Positions 34,285-45,339 of a stretch of DNA of 64,000 nt are shown here, one piece after another (positions within the stretch are counted from its first letter, which is position 1; each line of letters opens with the position of its first letter). This stretch comes from Elephas maximus indicus (lineage: Eukaryota > Chordata > Mammalia > Proboscidea > Elephantidae), in the NCBI RefSeq assembly GCF_024166365.1, contig NC_064826.1:21538001-21602000 (forward strand), in the 5' to 3' direction. The notes beneath the pieces are model-generated. The model saw only the letters and a list, made by a program, of their open reading frames with translations. It made no database searches and had not been told where the DNA came from. Both the position numbers and the translations under genes were made by a program.

Positions 34285-35335
34285 TATGGGGGACCACCAG
34301 AGTGGGCAGAGGGAATTGATAACAGGTCCATCTGAGAGCAAACTGATGGGGAGAATCTGCCCACCAACACACAAAACACCTAACACGCATACTCATACTC
34401 ACATTCACACACAATACATACAACACGACACACACACACATAACCTTTGTCATAGATGCTGCTAGTTGTCCCCAATATCTACTCTTCCTTTCTTTCCCAG
34501 TACCAGAACTTTCAAGTTTTAGATGGAGATGTGGCCATTCAACAGGAATGCTACATTTCCCAGCTTCTCCCAACTAGGTATGGCCGTGCGGCTCAATTTT
34601 GACCAATGAAATATAAGCGTAAGTGTCACATGGCAGCTTTCAGGCTGCTGCTGTGAGCCTTTGCTACTCCTTTCCACTCTTTCCTCCACCCTGATACTTG
34701 GTGGCATGTGGTAGCCAGAGTTCTAGTGCCATCTTGGAGCAGGAGGACAAGGGTCTCATTCTGAATGGTGGAGTAAGGAGCTGAAGGAGCCAAGGGCCCT
34801 GAGGACTTTGTGGGTCAAAGATGCCATCCCAGCCTTGAACTACCTATCTTGGGACCACTGTTATTTTGGGTCTCTGCTAAATGCAGCCAAACATAATGCT
34901 AACTAATTTAGCACGCCACATGGGCATCAGAACAGAGCAGATGTCAAGTCTTTTTGGTTCTCCGGGGAGATTATCTTGCCACAAACTGAGTCTCCAAACT
35001 TTCACCTGAGTTGCGGTACCTGGATGGGGCCTGGCCATGCCCCAGAAGGGGAAGGGGATAGTTGGGAAGAACAGGGTTTAGGGCCTGGAAAGGGAGGGAT
35101 AATTCAAGATAACAAATACAATTTAATCTAGCATTATGCTTGACACATCACAGTTATACTCAAAATATATTTGATAATTGACAGCTAAATGTATTTACCA
35201 CCCATTGTGGGCGAGGTACAGAGATGCAAAAAGACATGGAAATAGGAAAGGAACTCAGGAGTGGGAAGGGATGGGATAGGAGGCTGGTGGTTTTCCCAGG
35301 AAGCCTGAGAGCATATCAAGTATATCAAATCAGTG

Positions 35336-35757
35336 CAGTGGATCCTCGGTATAAGCGGAGAATTGGTTCCTCCTCCTGTACGAAAACCCCTGAATGCTCA
35401 AGTCCCTTATATAAAACAGTGTAGTATTTGCATATAACCTACAAACACCCTCCCATATACTTTAAATCTCTGTAGATTACTTATAATACCTGATACAATG
35501 TAAATACTATGTAAATAGTTGTTACACAGTATTGTATTATTTAGGGGATAATGACAAGACTTAAGTCTAACAAAGCTCAAACAATGAGTGCTGGAGAGAG
35601 ACTGATGCTTGTGAAATGGCTACGCCTACTCATCGCTTCATTCGCATGGATTCAGCGTAGTGTTCAGCACGTAGCAAATTCAAGTGTTGCTTTTTTGGAA
35701 CTTTCTTTCCCCCCCACCCCAGAATATCCATGTTTTGGTTGAATCTGCAGGGCCGGC
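35336..35757 (+). mobile_element. Tigger/MER2-like DNA transposon remnant
   Basis: Contains the recognisable MER2-type stretch GCTCAAGTCCCTTATATAAA, GTATTTGCATATAACC and GTAAATAGTTGTTA. The right end GGTTGAATCTGCAGGGCCGG is shortened. LEP intron 1. Confidence 0.75.
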
Positions 35758-36037
35758 TTTGATTTTGTCAATTACTTACACTATTTGTAAGATAAAATAA
35801 AGATTTTACATATACTACTTGTAAAATAAAATAAATATTTTCTTTGAGTATTTGTATTAAATAAAATATAGAATAAAACTGTGCTCTCAAGGAACTGGTT
35901 TGAGAAGCAGATATTTATATAATTAATTACAGTGCAAGGTAAACGTTTAAACAGGTGAGATGCCTTGGGTAACCCAGAGGAGGGAGTCACAGTGCTTAAA
36001 ATGATGAATGGTAGAGTTAAGCAGATCTATGTCTGAG

Positions 36038-36203
36038 CTGGAAACCCTGGTGGCATAGTGGTTAAGTGCTACAGCTGCTAACCAAAGGGTTGGCAGTTCG
36101 AATCTGCCAGGCGTTCCCTGGAAACTCTATGGGGCAGTTCTACTCTGTCCTACAGGGCCGACAATGAGTTGGAATTGACGGCACTGAGTTTGGTTTTTTG
36201 GTT
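36038..36203 (+). mobile_element. AfroSINE, short form, LEP intron 1
   Basis: Perfect 10-bp duplication TATGTCTGAG at 36028-36037 and 36204-36213. Confidence 0.93.
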
Positions 36204-36216
36204 TATGTCTGAGTTT

Positions 36217-36424
36217 GGAGTCCCTGGGTGGTACAAACAGCACATTTAGCTGCTAAAGGAAAGGTTGGAGATTCAAGTCCACCCAGAGGCACCTTGGAAG
36301 AAAGGCCTGGTGATCTACTTCCAAAATATCACAGCAATTAAAAACCCTGTGGAGCACAGTTCTACTCTGACACACATGGGGTCACCATGAGTTGAAATCA
36401 ACTGGACAGCAACTTGTTTTGTGT
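36217..36424 (+). mobile_element. AfroSINE, ACACA form, LEP intron 1
   Basis: Follows the previous SINE by a few bases; complete, with GACACACATGGGGTCACC. Confidence 0.9.
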
Positions 36425-36522
36425 TTGAGTTAGAGTATAGGACCTTGGGAAAGTTAGCCAACTTCTTTGAGATTTAGTTTTCTTAGCTGTAAAATGGGGA
36501 TGATAGGAATCTTAATTCCCAC

Positions 36523-36692
36523 CAAAACCAAAACCAAACCCATTGCTGTTGAGTCAATTTGGACTCATAGTGTCCCTATAAGACAGAGTAGTACTACCCC
36601 ATAAGATTTCCAAGGAGCGGCTGGTGGATTTGAACTGCCGACCTTTTGGTTAGCAGCCATAGCTCTTAACCAGCGCCTCACCAGGGCTCCAC
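36523..36692 (-). mobile_element. AfroSINE inserted in a MIR
   Basis: Duplication AATTCCCAC at 36514-36522 and 36693-36701 splits MIR sequence. Confidence 0.93.
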
Positions 36693-36766
36693 AATTCCCA
36701 CATGCGGCTGTTACATGGATGAAATGAGACAATGCATGGAAAATGTTACCTCTGTGTCTGGTCTGA

Positions 36767-36972
36767 GGAGTCCTGGTGGCACAGTGGTTAAGCACTCGGT
36801 TGCTAATTGAAAGGTTGGTGGTTCAACTCACTAGCCGCTCTGAGTGAGGAAGATGTGGCAGTCTGCTCCCATAAAGATTACAGCTTTGGAAACCCTATGC
36901 AGCAGTTCTACTCTGTCCTATAGGGTCACTAAGAGTCAGAATCAACTTGATAGCAATGGGTTCTGGGTTTGG
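36767..36972 (+). mobile_element. AfroSINE, second insertion in the same MIR
   Basis: Long form, with near-identical flanks TGTCTGGTC (36755-36763) and TGCCTGGTC (36973-36981). Confidence 0.92.
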
Positions 36973-38772
36973 TGCCTGGTCCATAACCAACCCCAGTGAA
37001 TGTTAGCTGTTACCACCGTGATTTCCAGTTAAGGAACCAGGGAGGCTTCGTGGAGGAGGCAGCATTTGATAAGGGCCCTGAGAGTGGGTAGGGGTTGGGG
37101 CAGCCCTGGCAGACGGTGCAGAGGCAGAAGAACATAGTTGGGTCCAGGGCCAGGCAGCTCACAGTTGGCATGAGAGGTGTGCTGGGCACTGAAGCTAGAG
37201 AATTGTTGGGTTGGGGTTGTTGAGGGCTGTGAGTACCAGGTAAGAAGTGAGACCTCCTCTGTGGAAGCGAGAAGCACAGATGTCTCCCAAGCTGATGGTT
37301 TCAGCCTGGCTGACAAGAAGGCTGGAGACAGAAATTGGGAGAGACAGGAGAGGTTTGGGAATGAGAAGGCTTTGGGCATGCTGACTGGCTGCACTGGAGA
37401 GACCTGCAGGGGGACAGCTGAATCTGGACTCTGAGTTCAGAAAGAAAGGGCTGTAGAGATGGTCCCCGGGCGCCCTGGTAGGACCTGCCAGCAGGAGACA
37501 GTGGAGAGGGCAGAGGGGGAGAGCAGAAAAGGATGCTGTTGGTGGTCAACCTGAGCCGTGTAGCCTTTTCTTCAGGAAGTTCCCCAAAAGGTTTTGAACA
37601 TTTAGGAGTTGTCATTTCCTACGAGTTAAAAGATAAACTGCTGAAATGTTGGTTCAACATCCTGTCTCTTATTTTTTCTGTCCCTTGTTCAAGCAGAGCC
37701 TGGAGGGGGCAAGGGAGCCCTGGTCAGGGGAGGCTGCAGAGTGGGTGGACGGTGTGTATGGCAGGGGGAGGGACTCAGGCTGCTGGTGTCCACCCTGCAG
37801 CCCCCCCTCACCACGCACTCTCCTCTGTTGTCCCTCAGGGACACCTCGCTCACTAGCTCTTGCCTCAGGTGTCTCCCGTCTCCTCTAATGGAGACTCCTG
37901 CCATCCCCACCATCTCTGCCATCATTCCCCACCACGGACTAACCAGAGAAGAAAAGAGAAAATCCACAAAATGGAACCCCCAGGACAGCAATGGATAATG
38001 AAATGTAATTGCAGAAATGAGGCTCATGGCCTGCGGAAGAGGCTCCTATAATGGTGACACCACCCATCCATTACAGTTTCATACTTTCCGATTCAGCTGG
38101 GCCCTGGGTGCTGGCCACACTTTTGCTCAGGTTTAGCTGCCTTCCCTCCCCTCCCCAATGCAAACTTCTGCCTATAGGCCCGCCCCACCGCTGCCTCCTC
38201 ACTCACTCTCTACAGACCAGCTGGCTTCCTGCTTCCTCAAGAAGCTGGTGGCTCTCAAAGTTGAGCTTCCTCACCTTCCCACCGCTCTGACACTTCTCTC
38301 TCCCACCCCAGAAGCTGAGGCAGATGAGATAGGGCATCTTTGCAAAGTTGGGGCTGTGACAGAGCTGTCTGGATGCTTGTTTAGATCCAGGCTAGAGGGT
38401 CTGCTGAGTATAGGCCAGGCCCACCCACAGCCTTCCGGTGATGGTGGGGGAGGAGGGGTCTCTGGGTCACAGAGGTGTTCGCTGGTGCGGGCTGCTCGCC
38501 TGAGCTGTCCAAACTCCTCTGACAATCTTCTCCTAGTGGAAAGGACTGAGGTTAGCAAGGCTCCCACCGTACTCTCCGTCCTCTTCTCTAGGCATCAGAT
38601 TTTCTAAACCCCTCTCTCTCTGGTAGCCTTTTGCATGCTAGTATTTTTATGAATTAAATTCAGGTAATATGGTTATTTGCCATTAATTACAAGGAAAAAG
38701 CTTTGGATGGTCTAAGACCTCTTGCTATAGAAATTCTTCCTGTGGGCTACCCTCCCAACCTACCTTCTCACC

Positions 38773-39134
38773 CTTCCTTCCTTCCTTCCTTCCTTCCTTC
38801 CTTCCTTCCTTCCTTCCTTCCTTCCTTCCTTCCTTCCTTCCTTCCTTCCTTCCTTCCTTCCTTCCTTCCTTCCTTCCTTCCTTCCTTCCTTCCTTCCTTC
38901 CTTCCTTCCTTCCTTCCTTCCTTCCTTCCTTCCTTCCTTCCTTCCTTCCTTCCTTCCTTCCTTCCTTCCTTCCTTCCTTCCTTCCTTCCTTCCTTCCTTC
39001 CTTCCTTCCTTCCTTCCTTCCTTCTTCCTTCCTTCCTTCCTTCCTTCCTTCCTTCTCTCCCTTCCTCCCTCCTTCCTTTCTTCCTTCCTTCCTTCTCTCC
39101 CTTCCTCCCTCCTTCCCTCCCTCCTCCCTTCCTT
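38773..39134. repeat. (CTTC)n / (GGAA)n microsatellite in LEP intron 1
   Basis: 63 perfect tetranucleotide units (38773-39024), then broken units and TCCC-rich variants to about 39134. The LEP sense strand is the GGAA purine strand. Confidence 0.97.
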
Positions 39135-39370
39135 TTCTTCATACCTCCAAGATGAAAGGGATATGGGGATGAGGAAAGGACACTGCCTGGTTCCAAACCT
39201 TCTCTTTGATTCCTGACTTTTGGATTCTGGGCCCTCATGAGGCACAGCTTTCTAACCTCAGGCTACAGTGTGCCATACTCTTTTCCACTTAGCCTCAATT
39301 GGGTAGCTTTTGACTTTCTGAATGTTTTTCACCCAAGAGACATAAAGATACACACACGTAAGTGAAACAA

Positions 39371-39532
39371 AACCCATTGTCTTCTAATCAGTTCCAATTT
39401 ACGGCAACTGCATGTGTTACATAGTAGAACTGAGCCTACGAGGTTTTCTTGGTGTTGCTGGGTGGGTTCAAACCTCTAAGCTTTCAGTTAATAGTAAAAT
39501 GCAAACTGTTTGCACCACCCAGGGACCTTAAA
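39371..39532 (-). mobile_element. AfroSINE, LEP intron 1
   Basis: Older, diverged copy with 8-bp duplication TGAAACAA (39363-39370, 39533-39540). Confidence 0.88.
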
Positions 39533-39941
39533 TGAAACAAGCGTCAGTTACAAACTTCACCCTTACTATGGGTGGTGCATTCCGAGAGTCTTGATTCTTT
39601 CTTTCTTTTTATTTATGTTAGTCTCAATACACATTTTTGAAAAACACTAGGCTAGCGTGAGTGGTTTCTCTTATTTTCAACCAAGGGCCTAATTTGAGAA
39701 ATCATGTTAACATACCTAACTGGTAGCTAGAGTGTGGGCATGAGGATTATATTCTTCCTGTCCACCAGAAACTACGCCTAGATCTGACCCATCGGGGATA
39801 GCAAATAAGTTTCAATTTCTGTGTCAATCTGGTCAACTGGCAGTGGCTCCCTGAGAGCTGTGTGGAGGGGAATCTGAAGCTCTATCCAGACCCAGAGGGA
39901 CAGGGTGCCATGATCCACTAGTGAGGTCTGCCTGGGGCAGC

Positions 39942-40128
39942 GTGGTCCCTGGTGGTACAAACAGTGAACACGCTTGGCTGCTAACCAAAAGTTTACCCAG
40001 AGGCACCTTAGAAGAAAAGTCTGGTGACCTACTTCCAGAAAATCAGCCCTTGAAAATCCTGTGGAGCACAGTTCCACTCTGACACATATGGGGTCGCCAT
40101 GAGTTGGACCTGACTTGATGGCAACAGG
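39942..40128 (+). mobile_element. AfroSINE, ACACA form, LEP intron 1
   Basis: Has a small internal deletion after CCAAAAG (the usual GTTGGAGGTTC block is shortened). Confidence 0.88.
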
Positions 40129-40741
40129 TGGCCAGGTGCCGGAGAGGTGGGTATGCCATTCATTCCACCATCCACCAAGGGCCTGGCATGGAGCAAGTGC
40201 TCACCAAAGACTTGTTGAGTGAATAAATGAAATATTTTCCACCTCCCGTCCTCATACTCTAGCCAGGTCAACCTGCATGATGGCTCTCCTACTCCCACCC
40301 TAGAATTCATGTTTGCCCAGAAAGAATTCTTAAGAAGCTTTTAAAATAAAGAGATGAGATACTTCAGTGTCCAGGTTTCCCAGGGACCTTGGTATTCTTC
40401 CTGAGCCCCTCTGTATCTTCCAGCACCCACATGGGCCCTGATCCCCTTCAGCTTCCCAGGCTCTGCTCCATCTTTGCTGTCACCCCCAGGGGCTCCCTGC
40501 CTTGGACCTGTTCCCAAACCTGGCTCCTGCTCCTGTGCTGTGGGTCTCCTGACTTCTAGGAGACCTCTGCTCTGCCCTGTGGCTTCTCTCCTCATCCTTG
40601 GCATCCCAACCTGGAGCACCCTAGAGAATAAGCACATGCACACAGATGGGGCCTCCATCTTACATGGTATCAGTGAAATGTTGGCATCAACACTGTGCAG
40701 TTCAATGGATGGCATTTATAAGGCCTTTCTAGCCATGGTCT

Positions 40742-41551
40742 TGTAATTCCCACCAAAAGATTGGGTGGGACTATGCAAATAAGGTGCTGTGGCCCACCAA
40801 AAGGATCAGATAGCTTGCTAATAATACAAATAAGGGGCATAGCACACTTGTGGGGTGGGACCATGCAAATAAGGTGTATGAAACCCTAACCAGGGGATTG
40901 GTCAGTTTTACCACCCGGCTAGGCTTAAAATGAGCCATCCCAGATGCAGAAGGGGGGAACCTGAATACCACCCAAAAGAAGAGACAGGAGCGGAACGCAT
41001 CCTTTGAACCCGGGATCCCTGTCCTAAGAACCTCCTAGACCCAGGAAACAGAGAGCTGTAACACCGCAGATGGTGCAAGACAGTGAGAAGCGGCAGTAAC
41101 CGAGGCAGAGGACCAGCAGCAGCTGAACCGGAAGACCAGTGTGGACTAGCCCACCCATACAGTGAAGCGGCTATGGTTGGGATGCGGACCTGTGGAGTGA
41201 GACAGCTGAGTGTCTTCAAGCCGAGGCTTACTTGTGGAGTGCGGTGCCCCCAGGGACTTATTGGTGGAGCTAAAGAAATTTGTAACACTTGCCTGAGCAG
41301 GGCAGAGGCCCTGCTGAGGGGCGGAGGGCTGGAAAGAGAGGCCTACCTGTAGGCAGGGCTGAGAAGAGGCTGTCCTGATCAAAGAACTACCCTGAGTCAT
41401 TTCTGATTCTGAATTGTAACCTGCTACTTCCCTAACAAACCCTATAATCGTGAGGATTGTCTGTGAATTCTGTGTGACCATTGCAACGAATTATTGAAGC
41501 CAACAGAGAAGCAGAGAGTGCCGTGGTAGGGATGGCTGGTGTCAGAATTGG
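40742..41551 (+). mobile_element. ERVL-like LTR with primer-binding site
   Basis: Begins TGTAATTCCC and carries ATGCAAATAAGG twice (40774, 40865). At 41537-41551 it reads TGGTGTCAGAATTGG, resembling a tRNA-Leu primer-binding site as in ERVL elements. The exact LTR 3' end is unclear, and little internal sequence follows. No viral gene is recognisable. Confidence 0.45.
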
Positions 41552-42462
41552 TAAAAAAGTTAGTGAGAGGTGGTCTATCAGGCCTCCGCTTCATAGGAAT
41601 CCACCTTGGGCTGTTGATGCTGATAGATTCTCCTCCCTCTTTGTGAAGTTAGAGGAGGAGGTCAGGAAACGTCTCTGCCACACCACCATTTTCACATGCT
41701 GAGTATAGATTCCATCCCGGGGGGCTAACAAACGGAGCAGGGAAGACTATAAAGGCAGTTTTCACATGTCTCCACACACATCATGAGTGCCGTATTCTGG
41801 AGCTCAGGGGCCAAAGTGTTGATTGTAAGGAGAAGGGAAAGAGGGCAGCCACCTCTCTTGCTGTTTCAGAGGCAACTGTGCGGACATGAATGTCAAGGCT
41901 CTCTGCTCAGGCCAGGACGGAGCTGCAGCCACTGGAATTCTGCCCCTGATGGGACAGGGCCTACTGTCTGCCTGCCTGCCAGAGAATTTGGCTCAATTTT
42001 CCATGAAATCACACGCAAACCATTCAAGGATGCACACACCACAGGTCTTTACCTCCCTGGAGTCCCTTTCTCTCTCCCTGATCCCCACGCTCCCCTGGGT
42101 GACATTTAGCCTGAGGGGAGTGGTGGACAATGACCAGGGTTCTATGAGGACAGCTCTCCCAGGCAGCCACCTTCGAGCCTGCATGGGCCACTCAGCCATG
42201 CAAGGCATCTGCCTGGGGCCGATGGGCAGGAATTCGCTGCAATCTCCCTGGCTCTTTCCTTGGCACTTGGAGCCATTTCCTGGAACAGAGGGGGAGGAAA
42301 ATATTTCTCCAAAATACCAAGAAGAGTTATTTTGGGCATAAGATGTACAAAATACGAGGACGCTCCTTTGGCCAACATGGACATGTTCCCCTCACCCCAG
42401 TGTCCTCAATATGCTTGAAAAGGAAAGAACCTATATGCATCCGCTGTTTTTCACTCCTGGCT

Positions 42463-42669
42463 GGAGTCCCTGGATGGTGCAAACAGTTAACATACCGGGC
42501 TGCTAACTGAGAGGTTGGCTGTTTGAGTCTACGCAGAAGCATCTCGGAAGAAAAACCTGGCAATCTACTTCCAAAACTCAGCCACTAAAAACCTTATGAA
42601 GCACAGTTCTACTCTGACCCACACGAGCTTGTCATGAGTTGGAGCCAACTCAATGGCAGCTGGTTTTCT
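42463..42669 (+). mobile_element. AfroSINE, ACACA form, LEP intron 1
   Basis: Complete from GGAGTCCCTGGATGGTGC to GGCAGCTGG. Confidence 0.9.
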
Positions 42670-43160
42670 TTCTACCTACAAGAGATAAGTGGTCAGCCTG
42701 GCCTTTCCATTCATGGGTGGAATGGGACAGGCTGGGCTGTTACAAACCACCCTCCTTGGATGTTTGGTTCTGCAAACCCTCCTGGTAGGAAAGAAATGGG
42801 GTGCCCCTTCCCCCACCAGTCCCGGCAAACCACTGCCCATCTCAGAACTCTATTGAAGGAACCCACCAGAGGCAGCAGAGGTCAGTTTCTACTCTGCAAA
42901 GGGCAGTCCGCGAGCCCGTGCTCTTGGGTGGCTCCGCCAGTCCCCTGCCTGCCCAGCTTCTCATGGACAGCACATGACCTGGTCCCTGCCCTGTCTCCCC
43001 TGACTACCAGCTTGTCAGCAGGAATGAACCTCATCCTCTCAAAGCTGTTATTCTCAAACGACAACCAGGCCACTTGTCTCTCTCAGAGGAATGCATATAA
43101 GGAATCCAAAGTTCCCCCATCTTTAAACTGTTAGAACAGGAGGGTAAAGGCTACCATTGG

Positions 43161-43612
43161 GAAAACAAACAAACAAACAAAAACCCAACCAATTGCTGTC
43201 CAGTTGATTCCAACTCACCGTGGGCGACCCCATGTGTGTCAAAGTAGAACTGCACTCCATAGGGTTTTCAACGGCTATGACTTTTTAGAAACAGATTGCC
43301 AGTTCTTTCTTTTGAGGAGCCTCTGGGTGGGTTAGAAGAACCAACTTTTCGATTAGTAGTCCAGGACTCCCGATGGTGCGTGGTTAAGTGCTCAGCTGCT
43401 AACAAAAGGTTGGTGGTTCAAATCTACCAGCCCTTGCACAGGAGGAAAATGTGGCAGTCTACCTCTGTAAAGATTACAGCCTTGGAAAACCTAGGGGGCA
43501 GTTTTACCCTGTCCTGTAGGGTCACTGCGAGCCCGATTCGACTTGGCAGCAATGGATTTGGATTTGGTTTTGGACTGGACTGCTTAAAAGTCTGTACCAC
43601 CCAGGGACTCCA
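43161..43612 (-). mobile_element. AfroSINE split by another AfroSINE
   Basis: Left part is 43161-43361 (tail AAACAAACAAACAAACAAAAACC). The remaining SINE 5' end is at 43578-43612 (CTGTACCACCCAGGGACTCC). The gap is filled by the opposite-strand SINE at 43362-43575. Confidence 0.88.
43362..43575 (+). mobile_element. AfroSINE nested in an AfroSINE
   Basis: Long form (TGTGGCAGTCTACC...AAAGATTACAGCC), younger than its host by position. Confidence 0.9.
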
Positions 43613-44340
43613 AAGCAAGCCCCTAAGGGGAGGAAGACTCACCTGGAGCCCACAGGCTAGAGAGGAGGTAACAGTGAGGAACTTGTGGGGAACAGGCCTT
43701 TCCCATGAGCCGCTGCTCTGTCGCCTCAAGAGGAGCCCCATTTCAGAAGAAACCCCATTTTATCCATCCTGAAGAAGGCAATTTGCACAGCTGAGGGCAG
43801 CCTTGGGGAGTCCAGGCTCAATTGCACTGGGACATTTGGGTTCTTCCTACACTTTTTCTTCCCCCTCTGCTCTGTCTTCATCCTTGTCCTCAGGCTCTAA
43901 CAGCCTCTCTGCGTTCAGAGGTCGGAGGTCAGACCCCGCTAGAAACTGAGTCCTGAATTCTGATCCACAGAGCAAAGCTATGTCTAGTGCTCAGAAACCG
44001 AAGCTGGTACCCGCGACCCCCTCCAGAGTCGAGGGAGGGTCCCTGATCTTTGAAGATGTGCTCAAAGCAATTTCCAAAGCATCTCAGCTCTGCGGCAACA
44101 GCGACGCTGGCGACTCGACAGTCTCCTGGGGCTCAGCTGACCCTGCGCTGCCCCAATCCAGCCCAGCCCTGAATCCAACTCTCCCACTTCCCGCCGCCTT
44201 GCCTCTGGTGGAACTCGGGGCAAAGTTACCATAGTCCACAACCAAGCCATCGCCCTGCTCCCAGCCTGCCTCTGTTTCCCCAGGTGGGGTGGGGGTGCCG
44301 CGTCCTGCCCAGAAGGGAAGGGAGCACGCGCCGGCCTTAC

Positions 44341-44369
44341 CTCGCAGCCTCCAGCTCCGCTATTCCTCC
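44341..44369 (-). other. LEP: LEP noncoding exon 1
   Basis: The 3' edge is fixed by the donor GAG|GTAAGG (intron begins at 44340). The 5' edge is inferred from the TATA box about 25-29 bp upstream and from human LEP, whose first exon is about 29 nt and ends in a similar purine-rich stretch before GTAAGGCC. With the 28 nt of exon 2, the 5' UTR would be about 57 nt. No upstream ATG lies within this stretch; the ATG at 44380-44378 (minus) is upstream of the proposed start site. Confidence 0.85.
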
Positions 44370-44392
44370 GGGCTCCATGCCTTCCCGCAGCT

Positions 44393-44398
44393 CTTATA
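44393..44398 (-). promoter_or_regulatory. TATA box of LEP promoter
   Basis: TATAAG on the minus strand, 24-29 bp upstream of the inferred transcription start. The sequence around it (GCGGCTATAAGAGCTGCGGG) matches the layout of the known mammalian LEP core promoter. Confidence 0.88.
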
Positions 44399-44399
44399 G

Positions 44400-44466
44400 C
44401 CGCCCGCGCGCCACTTGCGCAACCGCCTCGCCGGCCCGCACCCAGTGCCAGCGTCTGCCCCGCCCC
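44400..44466 (-). promoter_or_regulatory. GC boxes (Sp1-type) in LEP promoter
   Basis: Two GC boxes read GGGCGG (44400-44405) and GGGGCGGGGC (44457-44466) on the minus strand. They flank the C/EBP site and fit Sp1 binding as described for other LEP promoters; binding here is inferred. Confidence 0.65.
44415..44422 (-). promoter_or_regulatory. C/EBP site of LEP promoter
   Basis: The palindrome TTGCGCAA lies 46-53 bp upstream of the inferred start. Human and mouse LEP have a functional C/EBP-alpha site with this core at about the same distance, which drives adipocyte expression. Confidence 0.85.
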
Positions 44467-45109
44467 GGGACCGCAGAGGACCGGCCGGTGCGCGCCGTGG
44501 GTGAGTGGTGGCCTCAGGGAAGGACCCGGAGGCGCCCAAGCCCCTCGCACCCTCGAATACGTCCCGGAGGACTGGGGACCCCTGGCAGGAACGAGAAGTC
44601 CTCGAGGTCCGGTCAAAGGTGCTGCGATGTTGTGGCGCCGGGATAGGCTGGTGCCTTCGAGCGGCGCGGGCAAGAATTGATCTTCTGGGGGCTCGGGCTG
44701 CTGCCCCTGGACACTCGCGCCCTCGGGTGTCTTGGCGCTTCCACGCGCTTAACTCCGACGGGCGCGACACTGGGGAGCGGGGGACTGGAGAGGGTGGCTC
44801 GCCGCTCGCCCAGCTCCCACACCCGGGATGGGGGCGCTCCTACCCGCACCCCCGCCCTGGCGCGCAGGGAACTGGGGACCCAAGGCTCAGGGCATGTGGC
44901 CTCCCATTGGCACCGCCAGAGACATGAGTTTCCAAGTTAGGAGTCCGCTCCAAGGCCACACGCAGGTCGCCCTCTCCGGAGGCTGGAAGGAGCACCGGGC
45001 ACTGAGGCTTTGGGGGCGCTCCGAACGCCCCTCGAGCCTTCATGCTGAACGCGCTATTCCGTGTGTCTGCCTGTGTGCCAGACGCGTGATATTGCCACAC
45101 CACGACCTG

Positions 45110-45230
45110 TGAGTAGGTGTTATCCTGTAGCTTCAGGGATGAGGAAACTGAGGTGCAGGGAGGTTAAGTGACTTCCCCCAGGTCCCCCAGCTGGTAAGGG
45201 ATAGAGATGGGCCAGAAACCCAGACACGAA
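45110..45230 (+). mobile_element. MIR, 3' half, upstream of LEP promoter
   Basis: GATGAGGAAACTGAGGTGC, GTTAAGTGACTTCCCCC. About 0.75 kb upstream of the LEP start site. Confidence 0.75.
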
Positions 45231-45339
45231 CAACGAAATCAGGCCCAGTCCCGTCGCGTCACCACAGCGAAGAGCAGCTCCGAGAACAAACCGGTCCTTT
45301 AAGAACCAGAACATCCCTTCAGGTTATATCAGCTACCCC

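Larger units (their letters stand above)
36425..37015 (-). mobile_element. MIR carrying two AfroSINE insertions
   Basis: MIR pieces at 36425-36522, 36702-36763 and 36982-37015 are collinear once the two SINEs are set aside. Confidence 0.75.
30112..44340 (-). other. LEP: LEP intron 1
   Basis: About 14.2 kb, longer than the human intron (about 10.6 kb). Much of the length is younger mobile DNA: more than a dozen AfroSINEs, a MaLR LTR (31918-32464), an ERVL-like LTR (from 40742) and the CTTC/GGAA microsatellite. Stretches with no recognised content are 30112-30460, 30955-31917 (one T-run at 31627-31642), 33600-34108, 34285-35335, 37016-38770, 41552-42462, 42670-43160 and 43612-44340. Confidence 0.8.
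26649..44369 (-). other. LEP: Leptin gene, exon 1 to stop codon
   Basis: Three-exon transcription unit read on the minus strand. Exon 1 (44341-44369) is noncoding, exon 2 (29940-30111) carries the start codon, and exon 3 starts at 27008 and carries the stop at 26649-26651. All junctions are GT-AG: donor GAG|GTAAGG after exon 1, acceptor TTTTCAG|GCCC before exon 2, donor ACG|GTAGGG after exon 2, acceptor CACAG|CAG before exon 3. Intron 1 is about 14.2 kb and intron 2 is 2931 bp. The architecture (short noncoding first exon, 172-nt second exon, phase-0 junction between mature residues 27 and 28) is that of mammalian LEP. The 3' UTR continues below 26649 but its end is not resolved. Confidence 0.96.
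44300..45080. promoter_or_regulatory. CpG island over LEP promoter and exon 1
   Basis: CG dinucleotides are dense here and sparse almost everywhere else in the window. The island covers exon 1, the core promoter and about 0.65 kb upstream. Long open frames on both strands within it are a product of high GC and few stop codons, and they run across the promoter and exon 1. Confidence 0.75.

Noticed and set aside
38703..39245. Open frames of 150-161 residues on both strands over the CTTC repeat
   Set aside because: They are translations of a tetranucleotide microsatellite (Pro-Ser-Phe-Leu or Lys-Glu-Gly-Arg repeats), not genes.
44062..44927. Frames of 120-203 residues on both strands near 44.5 kb
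   Set aside because: They cross the LEP promoter and exon 1 in a CpG island, where stop codons are rare; no domain or codon signature.
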